A stretch of 7,607 bases of DNA from an uncultured Sutterella sp. (GCA_900764215.1 CAAFNI010000465.1:1-7607), one strand, 5' to 3'; positions 1-6,997 are shown, counted from the first letter of the stretch. The notes: generated from the letters alone by a model not told the origin. Program-made: numbers and translations.

Positions 1-245
1 CAATCGAACCGGCGGCATCGCAAGGCCGCCTCACGGAGGCTGAGCAGAAAGCCATCGCCCTTCAGCTCGCGCCCGCCGTGGAAGCTGCCGTCAAGCACGC
101 CTTGCGCGAAACACTCGATCTGGCGCTTCAGAACGCCCTTGCGCGCGTCCGGGGCGACGTTGAACGTTCCGTGAACGGGCTTGTCGCGGACGCCGTTTCG
201 CGCGAAATCGCGCGGCTCGACCTTGACAAGATACTGCGCCGCTGA
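1..245 (+). CDS. C-terminal part of a hypothetical helical protein, 5' end outside window
   Basis: An open frame enters from the left edge (first full codon at 3) and ends at TGA 243-245, giving the last 80 residues of a protein. The visible part is rich in Ala, Leu, Arg and Glu and reads as long amphipathic helices, ending in a basic LRR tail. There is no membrane segment and no catalytic motif that I recognise. Codon use is strongly GC-ending, like valS, so it belongs to the host backbone. Its own terminator follows 12 bp later, so it is probably not co-transcribed with valS. Alanine-rich proteins of unknown function occur upstream of valS in some Burkholderiales, and this may be one of them, but that is a recollection of context and not a family assignment. 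The frame is well supported; function is unknown. Confidence 0.7.
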   Translation, partial: IEPAASQGRLTEAEQKAIALQLAPAVEAAVKHALRETLDLALQNALARVRGDVERSVNGLVADAVSREIARLDLDKILRR

Positions 246-257
246 TTTCGATCCTGT

Positions 258-287
258 CCGCCCCTAAAAACCGGGCGGGTTTTCTTT
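258..287 (+). terminator. Rho-independent terminator of the upstream hypothetical gene
   Basis: CCGCCC (258-263) pairs perfectly with GGGCGG (273-278), extended by a T-G pair (257/279), with a 9-nt A-rich loop. The tail is TTTTCTTT (280-287). It starts 12 bp after the stop of the upstream gene and separates it from valS. Confidence 0.85.
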
Positions 288-314
288 GCACCTTGCGATT
301 CGTGCGACAATAAC
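286..314 (+). promoter_or_regulatory. Candidate sigma70-type promoter for valS (weak)
   Basis: valS lies between a terminator ending at 287 and its ATG at 402, so its promoter should be in this 115-bp gap. The best pair I can see is TTGCAC (286-291) and AATAAC (309-314) with a 17-bp spacer; three and four of six bases fit the consensus. CATACT at 323-328 is an alternative -10 without a well-placed -35. The rest of the gap (330-401) would be an untranslated leader; I see no clear T-box or other riboswitch in it. This is a guess from consensus matching. Confidence 0.25.
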
Positions 315-401
315 AGAATTTTCATACTGTCTGTCCGAGCGTTCCGGCCCCGCCGAAGTTCGCCTCCCGCAGACTCCTCATCGTCCTTTTACTGGCTAAC
401 A

Positions 402-3242
402 ATGACTGATACGAACACTCAGGAGCTCGCCAAGAGCTTTGATCCGGCCGCCATCGAAGCGCGTTGGTACCCGATCTGGGAGGAACGCGGCTACTTCAAG
501 GCCGGTCTCGACCCGAAAAAGCCGAGCTTTTCCATTCAGCTTCCGCCGCCCAACATCACGGGCATTCTGCACATGGGGCACGCCTTCAATCAGACGGTCA
601 TGGACACGCTGACGCGCTACCACCGCATGGCGGGCTACAACACCGTTTGGATTCCGGGCACGGACCACGCCGGCATCGCGACGCAGATCGTCGTCGAGCG
701 CAAGCTTGAAAAGCAGGGCGTGGACTACAAGTCCCTGACGCGCGAGCAGTTCATTGAAAAGGTCTGGGAGTGGCAGAAGTTCTCGGGCGGCACGATTCTC
801 AACCAGATGCGCCGCATCGGCGACAGCGTCGATTGGGACCGCACCTACTTCACGATGGACGAAAAGCTCTCCAAGGTCGTGATCGAAACCTTCGTGCGCC
901 TCTATGAGGAAGGCCTCATCTATCGCGGCAACCGTCTGGTCAACTGGGATCCGAAGCTTCAGTCCGCCGTGTCCGACCTTGAGGTCGAAAGCGCCGAAGA
1001 AAACGGCCACATGTGGGAGATCCGCTACCCGGCCGCCGACGGCACGGAAGGCGTCGTCGTCGCCACGACCCGTCCCGAAACGCTGTTCGGCGACCAGGCC
1101 GTCGCCGTCAACCCCGAAGACGAGCGCTACACGGCCCTGGTCGGCAAGGAACTCATCCTTCCGCTCACCGGCCGCACGATTCCGGTCATCGCCGACAGCT
1201 ACGTCGACCGCGAGTTCGGTTCCGGCTGCGTGAAGATCACGCCCGCGCACGACTTCAATGACTTTGAAGTCGGCCGCCGCCACAACCTCGCGATGCTCAA
1301 CGTGCTGACGAAGACCGCCCGCATGAACGACAACGTACCCGAAAAGTACCGCGGCATGGATCGCTACGAATGCCGAAAGGCCGTGGTCGAAGACCTAAAG
1401 GCCGCCGGTCTTCTCGTCGGCATCAAGGAGCATCGCCACATGGTTCCGCGCGTCACCCGCACGGGCGAAGTCGTCGAGCCGATGCTCTCCGATCAGTGGT
1501 ACATGGCCATGAGCAAGCCCGCCCCCGAAGGCACCCTCTATCCGGGCAAGTCCATCGGCGAAGTCGGTCTTGAAGCCGTTGAATCCGGCGAAGTCAACAT
1601 CTTCCCGAAGGAATGGCGCGGCGTCTACCGCCAGTGGCTCGAGAACATTCAGGACTGGTGCATTTCCCGCCAGCTGCTCTGGGGCCATCAGATCCCGGCC
1701 TGGTACGACGAGGCGGGCAACGTCTACGTCGCCCGCACCGAAGCCGAAGCCCGCAAGCAGGCGGACGAAGGCGTGACGCTTACGCGCGACGCCGACGTGC
1801 TCGACACTTGGTTCTCCTCCGCCCTGGTGCCCTTCTCCACGCTCGGCTGGCCCGAGCCTCAGGGCGACGACCGTACGGCGTATGACCTCTACCTGCCGAG
1901 CACCGTGCTCGTCACCGGCTACGACATCATCTTCTTCTGGGTCGCCCGCATGGTCATGATGACCAAGCACTTCACGGGCCGTGTGCCGTTCCACAACGTC
2001 TACATCCACGGTCTCGTGCGCGATGCCGAGGGCAAGAAGATGTCGAAGTCCGAAGGCAACACGCTCGACCCGCTCGACATCATTCAGGGCATCGGCCTTG
2101 AAGACCTCGTCAAGAAGAACACGATGGGTCTGCGCCAGCCGGAAAAGGCTCCTCAGGTTGAAAAGAAGCTTCGCAAGAACTATCCGGAAGGCATTGCCGC
2201 CCATGGCGCCGACGCCCTTCGCTTCACGATGGCCGCCTATGCGACGCTCGGCCGCAACGTCAACTTCGACCTCAAGCGCGCCGAAGGCTACCGCAATTTC
2301 TGCACGAAACTCTGGAACGCCACCCGCTTCGTTCTGATGAACGTCGAAGGTCAGGACTGCGGCATCGGCGCCACCGCCGGCGAACCGATGACGTTCTCCT
2401 TCGTTGACCGCTGGATCATGAGCGAGCTCGAAAAGACCGTCCGCGACGTCCGTCAGGCTTATGCCGACTATCGTCTCGACGTAGCCGCCAACGCCATCTA
2501 CTCCTTTGTCTGGAACGAATACTGCGACTGGTATCTCGAACTCACGAAGGTTCAACTCAAGGGCGACGAAGCGGCCTGCCGCGCCACGCGCCATACGCTC
2601 GTGACGGTGCTTGAAACGGTTCTTCGCCTCGCCCACCCGATCATTCCGTTCATCACGGAAGAGCTCTGGCAGAAGGTTTCCGTCATCGCCGGCACCCGTG
2701 CCGAAGACGAAGAAACCTCCGTCATGGTCCAGGCTTACCCGTCGTTTGACGAAGCCCGTCTTGATGCAGAGGCCGAAAGCCGCATGAGCGCCGTCAAGGC
2801 GATGATCGATGCCGTGCGCAATCTGCGCAGTGAAATGCAGCTGCCGCCCGCCAAGCGCATCCCGCTCGTCATTTCCGGCCCCGAAGCCCAATGCCTCGAA
2901 GCTGCTCCGTACCTCCAGTCGCTCGCCCGCCTTGAGGCTGTCGAGCATGTCGAGGACATGAACGGCGCGAACGAAGGCTCGATCGCTCCCGTGGCCATTG
3001 TCGGCGACTTCAAGCTGATGCTCAAGGTCGAAATCGACCTCGCCGCCGAACGCGAACGCCTGACCAAGGAAGTCGCGCGTCTCGAAGGCGAAGTCGCCAA
3101 GTGCGAAGCCAAGCTCGGCAATGAGCGCTTTGTCGCCCGCGCACCCGCTCAGGTGGTGGAAACGGAAAAGAAGCGTCTTGCGGACTTTACGGCTCTGCTC
3201 GCCAAGGTTCGCGAGCAGCTTGACCGCCTGCCGAAGGCCTAA
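402..3242 (+). CDS. valS: Valine--tRNA ligase (ValRS)
   Basis: Cytoplasmic class I aminoacyl-tRNA synthetase that activates valine with ATP and loads it on tRNA-Val, editing mischarged threonine. The 946-residue protein is close to the usual bacterial length (about 950). Seen in order: the HIGH-type signature HMGH at 57-60 after PPPNITG; the CP1 editing domain with TTRPE at 222-226 and TPAHD at 280-284; WCISRQ at 419-424; DVLDTWFSS at 465-473; the ATP-binding loop KMSKS at 546-550; an anticodon-binding helical domain after about residue 660; and a C-terminal tRNA-binding coiled coil from about 880 with the conserved NERFVARAP segment. No truncation or missing key residue is seen. The ATG at 402 gives a normal N-terminus, although no good Shine-Dalgarno precedes it. 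Codon use is strongly GC-ending. The gene stands alone between two terminators. Long open frames on its opposite strand (396-1283, 1395-2948) are codon-bias shadows. Confidence 0.98.
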   Translation: MTDTNTQELAKSFDPAAIEARWYPIWEERGYFKAGLDPKKPSFSIQLPPPNITGILHMGHAFNQTVMDTLTRYHRMAGYNTVWIPGTDHAGIATQIVVERKLEKQGVDYKSLTREQFIEKVWEWQKFSGGTILNQMRRIGDSVDWDRTYFTMDEKLSKVVIETFVRLYEEGLIYRGNRLVNWDPKLQSAVSDLEVESAEENGHMWEIRYPAADGTEGVVVATTRPETLFGDQAVAVNPEDERYTALVGKELILPLTGRTIPVIADSYVDREFGSGCVKITPAHDFNDFEVGRRHNLAMLNVLTKTARMNDNVPEKYRGMDRYECRKAVVEDLKAAGLLVGIKEHRHMVPRVTRTGEVVEPMLSDQWYMAMSKPAPEGTLYPGKSIGEVGLEAVESGEVNIFPKEWRGVYRQWLENIQDWCISRQLLWGHQIPAWYDEAGNVYVARTEAEARKQADEGVTLTRDADVLDTWFSSALVPFSTLGWPEPQGDDRTAYDLYLPSTVLVTGYDIIFFWVARMVMMTKHFTGRVPFHNVYIHGLVRDAEGKKMSKSEGNTLDPLDIIQGIGLEDLVKKNTMGLRQPEKAPQVEKKLRKNYPEGIAAHGADALRFTMAAYATLGRNVNFDLKRAEGYRNFCTKLWNATRFVLMNVEGQDCGIGATAGEPMTFSFVDRWIMSELEKTVRDVRQAYADYRLDVAANAIYSFVWNEYCDWYLELTKVQLKGDEAACRATRHTLVTVLETVLRLAHPIIPFITEELWQKVSVIAGTRAEDEETSVMVQAYPSFDEARLDAEAESRMSAVKAMIDAVRNLRSEMQLPPAKRIPLVISGPEAQCLEAAPYLQSLARLEAVEHVEDMNGANEGSIAPVAIVGDFKLMLKVEIDLAAERERLTKEVARLEGEVAKCEAKLGNERFVARAPAQVVETEKKRLADFTALLAKVREQLDRLPKA

Positions 3243-3270
3243 CTAGGCATAGGGTAGGCTGCAACCGTTT

Positions 3271-3311
3271 AGGGATCTTTCTGCAATGGCACATCAGAAA
3301 GATCCCTTTTT
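3271..3311 (+). terminator. Strong Rho-independent terminator after valS
   Basis: AGGGATCTTTCTG (3271-3283) and CAGAAAGATCCCT (3295-3307) form a perfect 13-bp stem with an 11-nt loop, running into TTTTT (3307-3311). It begins 28 bp after the valS stop. No T tract exists on the opposite strand, so it acts only on rightward transcription. It ends just 21 bp before the ATG of the next gene, which leaves no room for a separate promoter after it. Confidence 0.93.
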
Positions 3312-3332
3312 CATTCAAGCACTTTCAAAATC

Positions 3333-4319
3333 ATGGCACTTCGCATCAATCTTCACAAAATCCGGCCCGGTTACATTCTCAAACCCCGAGGCAAAAATCT
3401 GAAGTTTGTCTATTATTTGCGCTGTGCACTTCGGCAACTTGTTCCCGTTTTCTGGCTTCGCCGCCATAAGTCTGCTTTGCTCGCGTCCTTGAGTACGCGT
3501 GCCGACAGAGAGCAGATCCTTGAACGCGTTGACTACTACAACAAACTGACCGCCATTCGTCCCATATCAGGACAAACGCATGTCCGCGACATCACCAACA
3601 ACAAGGACACCTACAATCGCGATACGTTTGAGTTCACACGATACTTCGACGAAAATCTCCTGCTCGACACGCACTTTGGCGACTGGACAGAAATCTGCGA
3701 CACCCCTAGCATCGTGAAGACCCGTCCCATATCGGGCGACAACAGCAACAACGTCATACTGAAACTCGACAAAGTTCGCCATTGTATTTTCTTGAAGGAC
3801 AGGCGTTCGTTCGCATCAAAGTGGGACAAGGCCATCTTCCGCGGCGTAACGTCCCAACCCCACCGCATACGATTCATGAGAAAATTCTTCGGGAATCCTT
3901 TGGTCGACTGCGCCAATACGGCAGAGAAAAGCGACCTCCCTGCAGAATGGAACGCTCCTCTCATCACACTTTACGATCACTTGAAATACAAATTCGTGAT
4001 TGCCCTTGAAGGCATGGATGTCGCGAGTAATTTGAAGTGGGTGATGTCTTCCAACTCAATTGCCATCATGCCCCGACCTAAATATGAAAGTTGGTTCATG
4101 GAAGGACGATTGAAGCCTGCAATTCACTACATCGAAATTAAAGAAGACTACTCGGATCTGGAAGAAAAGATCCGCTACTACAGCACGCATATTGAGGAAT
4201 CCGAGGCGGTCATTCGAAACGCTCATGCGTTCGTAGATCAATTCCGTGATCCTGTTCGTGAAGAGTTGATTTCAATTCTCGTTATAGCGAAGTACTTTCA
4301 GCATACTAAACAAGCTTGA
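3333..4319 (+). CDS. GT90 (LpsA/CAP10-like) LPS glycosyltransferase
   Basis: Predicted cytoplasmic glycosyltransferase of family GT90 (LpsA-type), whose bacterial members add a sugar to the LPS/LOS core; donor and acceptor cannot be told from the sequence. The 328 residues have a basic N-terminus, then the family signatures: FLKDRRSF at 153-160 leading to KAIFRG at 166-171, QPHR at 175-178, the nucleotide-sugar-binding region from KFVIALEG (220-227) through SNLKWVM (232-238), and RLKPAIHYIEI at 259-269 followed by an acidic DYSDLEE. No signal peptide or clear membrane segment. The ATG at 3333 has no strong Shine-Dalgarno, but no better start keeps the conserved N-terminus. It lies 21 bp after the valS terminator and 50 bp before the GT4 gene in the same direction. 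GC content is intermediate between valS and GT4. Family confident; precise role inferred. Confidence 0.88.
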   Translation: MALRINLHKIRPGYILKPRGKNLKFVYYLRCALRQLVPVFWLRRHKSALLASLSTRADREQILERVDYYNKLTAIRPISGQTHVRDITNNKDTYNRDTFEFTRYFDENLLLDTHFGDWTEICDTPSIVKTRPISGDNSNNVILKLDKVRHCIFLKDRRSFASKWDKAIFRGVTSQPHRIRFMRKFFGNPLVDCANTAEKSDLPAEWNAPLITLYDHLKYKFVIALEGMDVASNLKWVMSSNSIAIMPRPKYESWFMEGRLKPAIHYIEIKEDYSDLEEKIRYYSTHIEESEAVIRNAHAFVDQFRDPVREELISILVIAKYFQHTKQA

Positions 4320-4369
4320 CCATATACAGTCGTTAAGTTTTCATATGTACATGACATAGTAAATTAATT

Positions 4370-5443
4370 ATGAAAATTGCCATTTTATCGAGGAGACTTT
4401 CCGGGCACGGAGGAATGGAAACAATTATAAAAACTTTATCCGAAGTCTTAGTCCAAACCTCTTCCTTTGATAATCTTCTCATCTGCGACTTCAATAGCCA
4501 CCAAAACCAAGATAATACTTGGCTAAAGACTATCCCTCACAAGGAATTTTCCATAAAAGCTCCTCGCCCTTGTCTGAATTATATATATGCTTATCTTTTG
4601 GCCAAATACATTGACACCAACAACATTGACAAAATTATCTGTTGTGATGAATATTGCGTTCGCATTGCAACAAACGCGGCAAAGAAAAGTAAGCACCTTC
4701 CTAAAGTCATCTCATGGCTTCACTTTTCGATAAAACAACTCAAACCAAAGAGACAAGCTTGGCTCAAAAGCGCCGATTATCATTTAGCAATATGTTCACA
4801 AATCGCAGAGCAACTCAAGCAAATCGGAATAGAATCCTCCAAGATTCACATTTTCCACAATTGCGTTACCCGACCACAATACATAATCAATCCAGATTCC
4901 TCCATTAATCGCTTCCTTTATTTAGGCAGAATTACTTTTGAAGGACAGAAACGAGTTTCTGACATTTTCTACGCCTTACGTAAAATACCCTCTCCATGGG
5001 AATTACATATTGTAGGGAGCGGTAATCGAGATGACATTGAAAACCTTAAAGCATTAAGTACAACCCTAAATATTAGCCAAAACATAATATGGCACGGTTG
5101 GAAACAAGATCCCTGGAATTACATTCAAACAGAAATTAAAACAATATCCGCATTAATAGCAGCATCCGAGTACGAAGGATTTCCAATGACACTTCTTGAG
5201 GCACTTGCCCGAGGAATTCCGTGCATTTACTCAGACTGTCTAACAGGTCCTCGTGACGCTATCATTCCCGGAAAGAACGGCTACTTATTCAAACCTTTTA
5301 GCATTGAAGAACTTGTAGTCTGCATAAACAAAATCATTGTTAAAGAAGTTGATTTCAACAGAAAACAAATCCAAGAATCATTAGCACCCTTTTATTTTGA
5401 AAAATATCAACAACAAATTGAAGACATCCTCATAAATAATTGA
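4370..5443 (+). CDS. GT4 glycosyltransferase, WaaB/RfaB-like
   Basis: Predicted GT-B fold retaining glycosyltransferase (family GT4, 357 residues) that transfers a sugar from a nucleotide donor, probably to the LPS core at the inner face of the inner membrane. Seen: GHGGMET at 12-18 in the N-terminal Rossmann domain; FHNCV at 162-166 at the domain hinge; YLGRITFEGQKR at 184-195; HIVGSG at 213-218; WHGW at 241-244; and the donor-binding segment SEYEGFPMTLLEA (266-278) with the E-x7-E pair E269/E277, followed by GIPCIYSDC and GPRD. The GGMET start and the EGFPMTLLEA...SDC..GPRD block resemble WaaB/RfaB, the LPS galactosyltransferase, so galactose transfer is possible but unproven. The gene is markedly AT-rich with A/T-ending codons, unlike valS, indicating recent acquisition. 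The ATG at 4370 has only a weak ribosome site. No clear terminator follows. Confidence 0.9.
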   Translation: MKIAILSRRLSGHGGMETIIKTLSEVLVQTSSFDNLLICDFNSHQNQDNTWLKTIPHKEFSIKAPRPCLNYIYAYLLAKYIDTNNIDKIICCDEYCVRIATNAAKKSKHLPKVISWLHFSIKQLKPKRQAWLKSADYHLAICSQIAEQLKQIGIESSKIHIFHNCVTRPQYIINPDSSINRFLYLGRITFEGQKRVSDIFYALRKIPSPWELHIVGSGNRDDIENLKALSTTLNISQNIIWHGWKQDPWNYIQTEIKTISALIAASEYEGFPMTLLEALARGIPCIYSDCLTGPRDAIIPGKNGYLFKPFSIEELVVCINKIIVKEVDFNRKQIQESLAPFYFEKYQQQIEDILINN

Positions 5444-5498
5444 GAACAAACTTGTTTCCACAGTTGTTGAACGAAAAAAGAGACGTTTTCCGGACTTT

Positions 5499-5554
5499 CG
5501 CTATTTTGCATGGCTAATGCCTGAACAGAATCGTCAAGCCATCGCAAAATAGCG
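5499..5554. repeat. Inverted repeat / long hairpin
   Basis: CGCTATTTTGC (5499-5509) is matched by its exact reverse complement GCAAAATAGCG (5544-5554). The pairing continues with ATGG (5510-5513) against CCAT (5539-5542) past a single bulged C at 5543, giving 15 bp around a 25-nt loop. There is no T tract after it on the right; on the left the reverse strand reads into mixed sequence. It is therefore not a standard terminator. It might be an mRNA-end protecting stem for the convergent genes, or part of a mobile-element end. Confidence 0.6.
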
Positions 5555-5775
5555 CAAACCGTGCGCTCGTGCACATGCCTTTAAAGCAGACTGAGGAGTT
5601 GATTCTGCAAAATGAAAATGCCGCTTTGTCGTCAAACGGCTTATCGAAAGCTACTCTACGAGGTTGACACCGTCTTTCTGCCAAGGAGCCCAAGTGCGAA
5701 CCAATAGTTCTGCATGAGACGGAGATAATCAACCAGATCATCCAACAGCTCCGCCTGCCTAAGAATTCTTTGGTA

Positions 5776-5816
5776 GCGCCCAGATAATCATCGAGCTAAT
5801 TAGCCGCGTCCAGATA
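5776..5816. repeat. Palindrome flanked by short direct repeats
   Basis: GCGCCCAGATA (5776-5786) and GCGTCCAGATA (5806-5816) are direct repeats with one mismatch, spaced 30 bp start to start. Between them, GCTAATTAGC (5795-5804) is a perfect 10-bp palindrome. GGTA (5772-5775) and TACC (5815-5818) bracket the block. It lies 27 bp past the stop of the GT2 gene. A protein-binding or recombination site is possible, but coincidence is also possible. Confidence 0.35.
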
Positions 5817-5842
5817 CCTTGGCGAATGAAAGTTTAGGCCGT

Positions 5843-6919
5843 TTAACCGAAACCCTTAAACCACATTGCTCCTTGCGTTTTTATCACTCTTCGACACAAT
5901 TTATAGGCCCTTGAGATCTCTGGACAGTTACAGAACATCCGATACAAATTTAATGTTTTTCTTCGAATAAATCTTTTTTTTGCCGCCTCAATAACAAGAG
6001 CCTCTTGAGGTTTTAGATCTACATTGAGGAAATCTCTTTCATTTTTGCAAAGATTGACCGCAACATTGGCAAATCCGGCAGCCGCAATTTGTGCAGAGTG
6101 ATCAGAAAGCTGTTTGGCAACCTCAATACAGAGAGCTCTGCCTTTAAACAGTTGCAAATTAAAGCGCTCATTACAAATAGCTGAGTTTGTTCGTTTACGG
6201 TAACAGTATAGTGCTTCAGAAAGAAACGCAATTATTTTTGCGCCACGAGAAACAAGAAGACAAAACAATTCATCTTCAACGATATCGCGATCGCATGGAA
6301 AACGAATTCCTTTTATCACAGATGCTTTAAAAAGTTTCTTCCAAACCATCCCTCCGGCACCGCAGGCGTGATCCCATCTCTGGGTAGAGAAAATTAGCTC
6401 AACAAACTCCTCTCGATCAATGATTCTAGTGGCCTGAATGAGGCCTTCTATTTTCATTTTCCCACTGTTATCGTTGAATGTGAAGAGACTGCAAACGGTG
6501 ATGTCTGCTTGAGTTTGAATCGCGTGTCGAACGAGGTGAGCTAAAAACTCAGGTAACACCTTATCATCACTATCAACGAACGCTACGTATTCAAAAGTCC
6601 CATCCTTTTCTATGTAAGCCAGGGCGCTATTTCGGGCCGAGGAAATACCGCCATTATTTTGTCGGATCACGTCAAAATAAGGAATCTTCTCAATGTATTC
6701 ATCCAAGATCTTTCCAGACTCATCGGTAGAGCCATCGTCAACTACAACAATAGTAAAGTTTGTATATGTCTGTGCAAGAAGAGAATCAAGACATTCACGG
6801 AGATACGGAGCCACATTGTAAACAGGGACCACGACAGCTACTTTTGGAACGTGTCGAGCATCTATTGGTGGGAGGATGTGTGAGCGTGTGTGCGGGGGGG
6901 GGGTAACATTTTGTAACAT
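5843..6919 (-). CDS. GT2 glycosyltransferase, probable phase-variable
   Basis: Predicted GT-A fold inverting glycosyltransferase (family GT2, WcaA-like), acting in the cytoplasm on an LPS or other surface-glycan acceptor. I chose ATG 6917-6919 (358 residues) because AAGAGG lies 9 nt upstream. The longer frame from 6982 (379 residues) lacks a ribosome site and adds 21 residues before the fold. In the 358-residue numbering: PVYN at 32-35 ends the first strand, DDGS at 61-64 binds the nucleotide, DSDD at 116-119 is the metal-binding DXD, and VEDELF further on supplies the catalytic acidic pair. There are no clear membrane helices. Codons 6-9 (Thr-Pro-Pro-Pro) are encoded by a C10 run, so the reading frame depends on exact tract length; here it is on. 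An A8 run occurs near the C-terminus. GT25 lies just upstream on the same strand. Family certain, acceptor unknown. Confidence 0.9.
   Translation of the reverse strand: MLQNVTPPPHTRSHILPPIDARHVPKVAVVVPVYNVAPYLRECLDSLLAQTYTNFTIVVVDDGSTDESGKILDEYIEKIPYFDVIRQNNGGISSARNSALAYIEKDGTFEYVAFVDSDDKVLPEFLAHLVRHAIQTQADITVCSLFTFNDNSGKMKIEGLIQATRIIDREEFVELIFSTQRWDHACGAGGMVWKKLFKASVIKGIRFPCDRDIVEDELFCLLVSRGAKIIAFLSEALYCYRKRTNSAICNERFNLQLFKGRALCIEVAKQLSDHSAQIAAAGFANVAVNLCKNERDFLNVDLKPQEALVIEAAKKRFIRRKTLNLYRMFCNCPEISRAYKLCRRVIKTQGAMWFKGFG
5974..5981 (-). repeat. A8 homopolymer (T8 on plus strand) inside the GT2 gene
   Basis: Eight consecutive T on the plus strand encode Ala-Lys-Lys-Arg (GCAAAAAAAAGA) near the C-terminus of the GT2 protein. 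It is a second, weaker slippage-prone tract; a frameshift here would alter only the last part of the enzyme. Confidence 0.8.
6894..6903 (-). repeat. C10 homopolymer (G10 on plus strand), probable phase-variation tract
   Basis: Ten consecutive G on the plus strand are ten C in the coding direction of the GT2 gene, starting 14 nt after the A of the preferred ATG. In frame they give Thr-Pro-Pro-Pro. With nine C the frame reaches TAG at 6862-6864 after about 18 residues; with eleven it reaches TGA after about 41 residues, both before the DDGS and DXD motifs. Long G/C tracts inside surface-sugar genes are the known basis of phase variation in Neisseria, Haemophilus, Helicobacter and Campylobacter; applying this here is inference. 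Confidence 0.85.
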
Positions 6920-6926
6920 GTTTAGC

Positions 6927-6942
6927 AACCTCTTGAGAGGTT
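6927..6942 (-). promoter_or_regulatory. Ribosome binding site of the GT2 gene inside an inverted repeat
   Basis: On the minus strand AAGAGG (plus 6929-6934) sits 9 nt before ATG 6917-6919, a good Shine-Dalgarno that decides the start. It lies inside the perfect palindrome AACCTCTTGAGAGGTT (6927-6942, plus strand), which in RNA can fold as six pairs around a tetraloop and bury the ribosome site. Whether this stem controls translation is unknown. Confidence 0.55.
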
Positions 6943-6997
6943 CTTCCTGAATCAACAATGACCAAAGCATCAAGCTAACCATTGTTGACAGACTTGC

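Larger units (their letters stand above)
5444..5842. other. Gene-free stretch with probable decayed coding sequence
   Basis: No intact gene lies in these 399 bp between two convergent glycosyltransferase genes. Protein-like fragments occur in different minus-strand frames: one open at about 5659-5787 reads ...RQAELLDDLVDYLRLMQNYW... and ends at TAG 5656-5658; another at 5407-5580 reads ...ERTVCAILRWLDDSVQAL... and runs into the end of the GT4 gene on the opposite strand. A plus-strand reading (ELILQNENAALSS, around 5594-5632) also looks protein-like and stops soon after. I cannot name a parent family. The pattern suggests a frameshifted remnant of a gene or insertion sequence, but chance open frames are not excluded. 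A long hairpin and a palindrome in the stretch are listed separately. Confidence 0.35.

Noticed and set aside
396..1283. Long minus-strand open frame of 295 codons opposite valS
   Set aside because: It is antisense to a certain gene with strong third-position GC bias, which leaves stop-free frames on the other strand; the translation has no recognisable domain.
1395..2948. Minus-strand open frame of 517 codons opposite valS
   Set aside because: Same codon-bias shadow as above; low-complexity Val/Gly/Asp/Ala-rich sequence without motifs, lying within conserved ValRS domains.
3220..3249. TTGACC ... TAGGCA promoter-like pair at the end of valS
   Set aside because: The -35 lies in valS codons, the -10 fit is poor, and transcription would run straight into the strong terminator.
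5514..5741. 75-residue minus-strand frame starting MIWLIISVS
   Set aside because: Cys/Arg-rich translation without family features, no good ribosome site; other frames of the same stretch look more protein-like, so it is probably a shadow of decayed sequence.
5466..5848. Integron-like boxes GTTGAAC (5466-5472) and GTTTAAC near 5840
   Set aside because: Seven-base degenerate boxes occur by chance, and their positions do not bracket the hairpin as in an attC site; no integrase or cassette array is visible.
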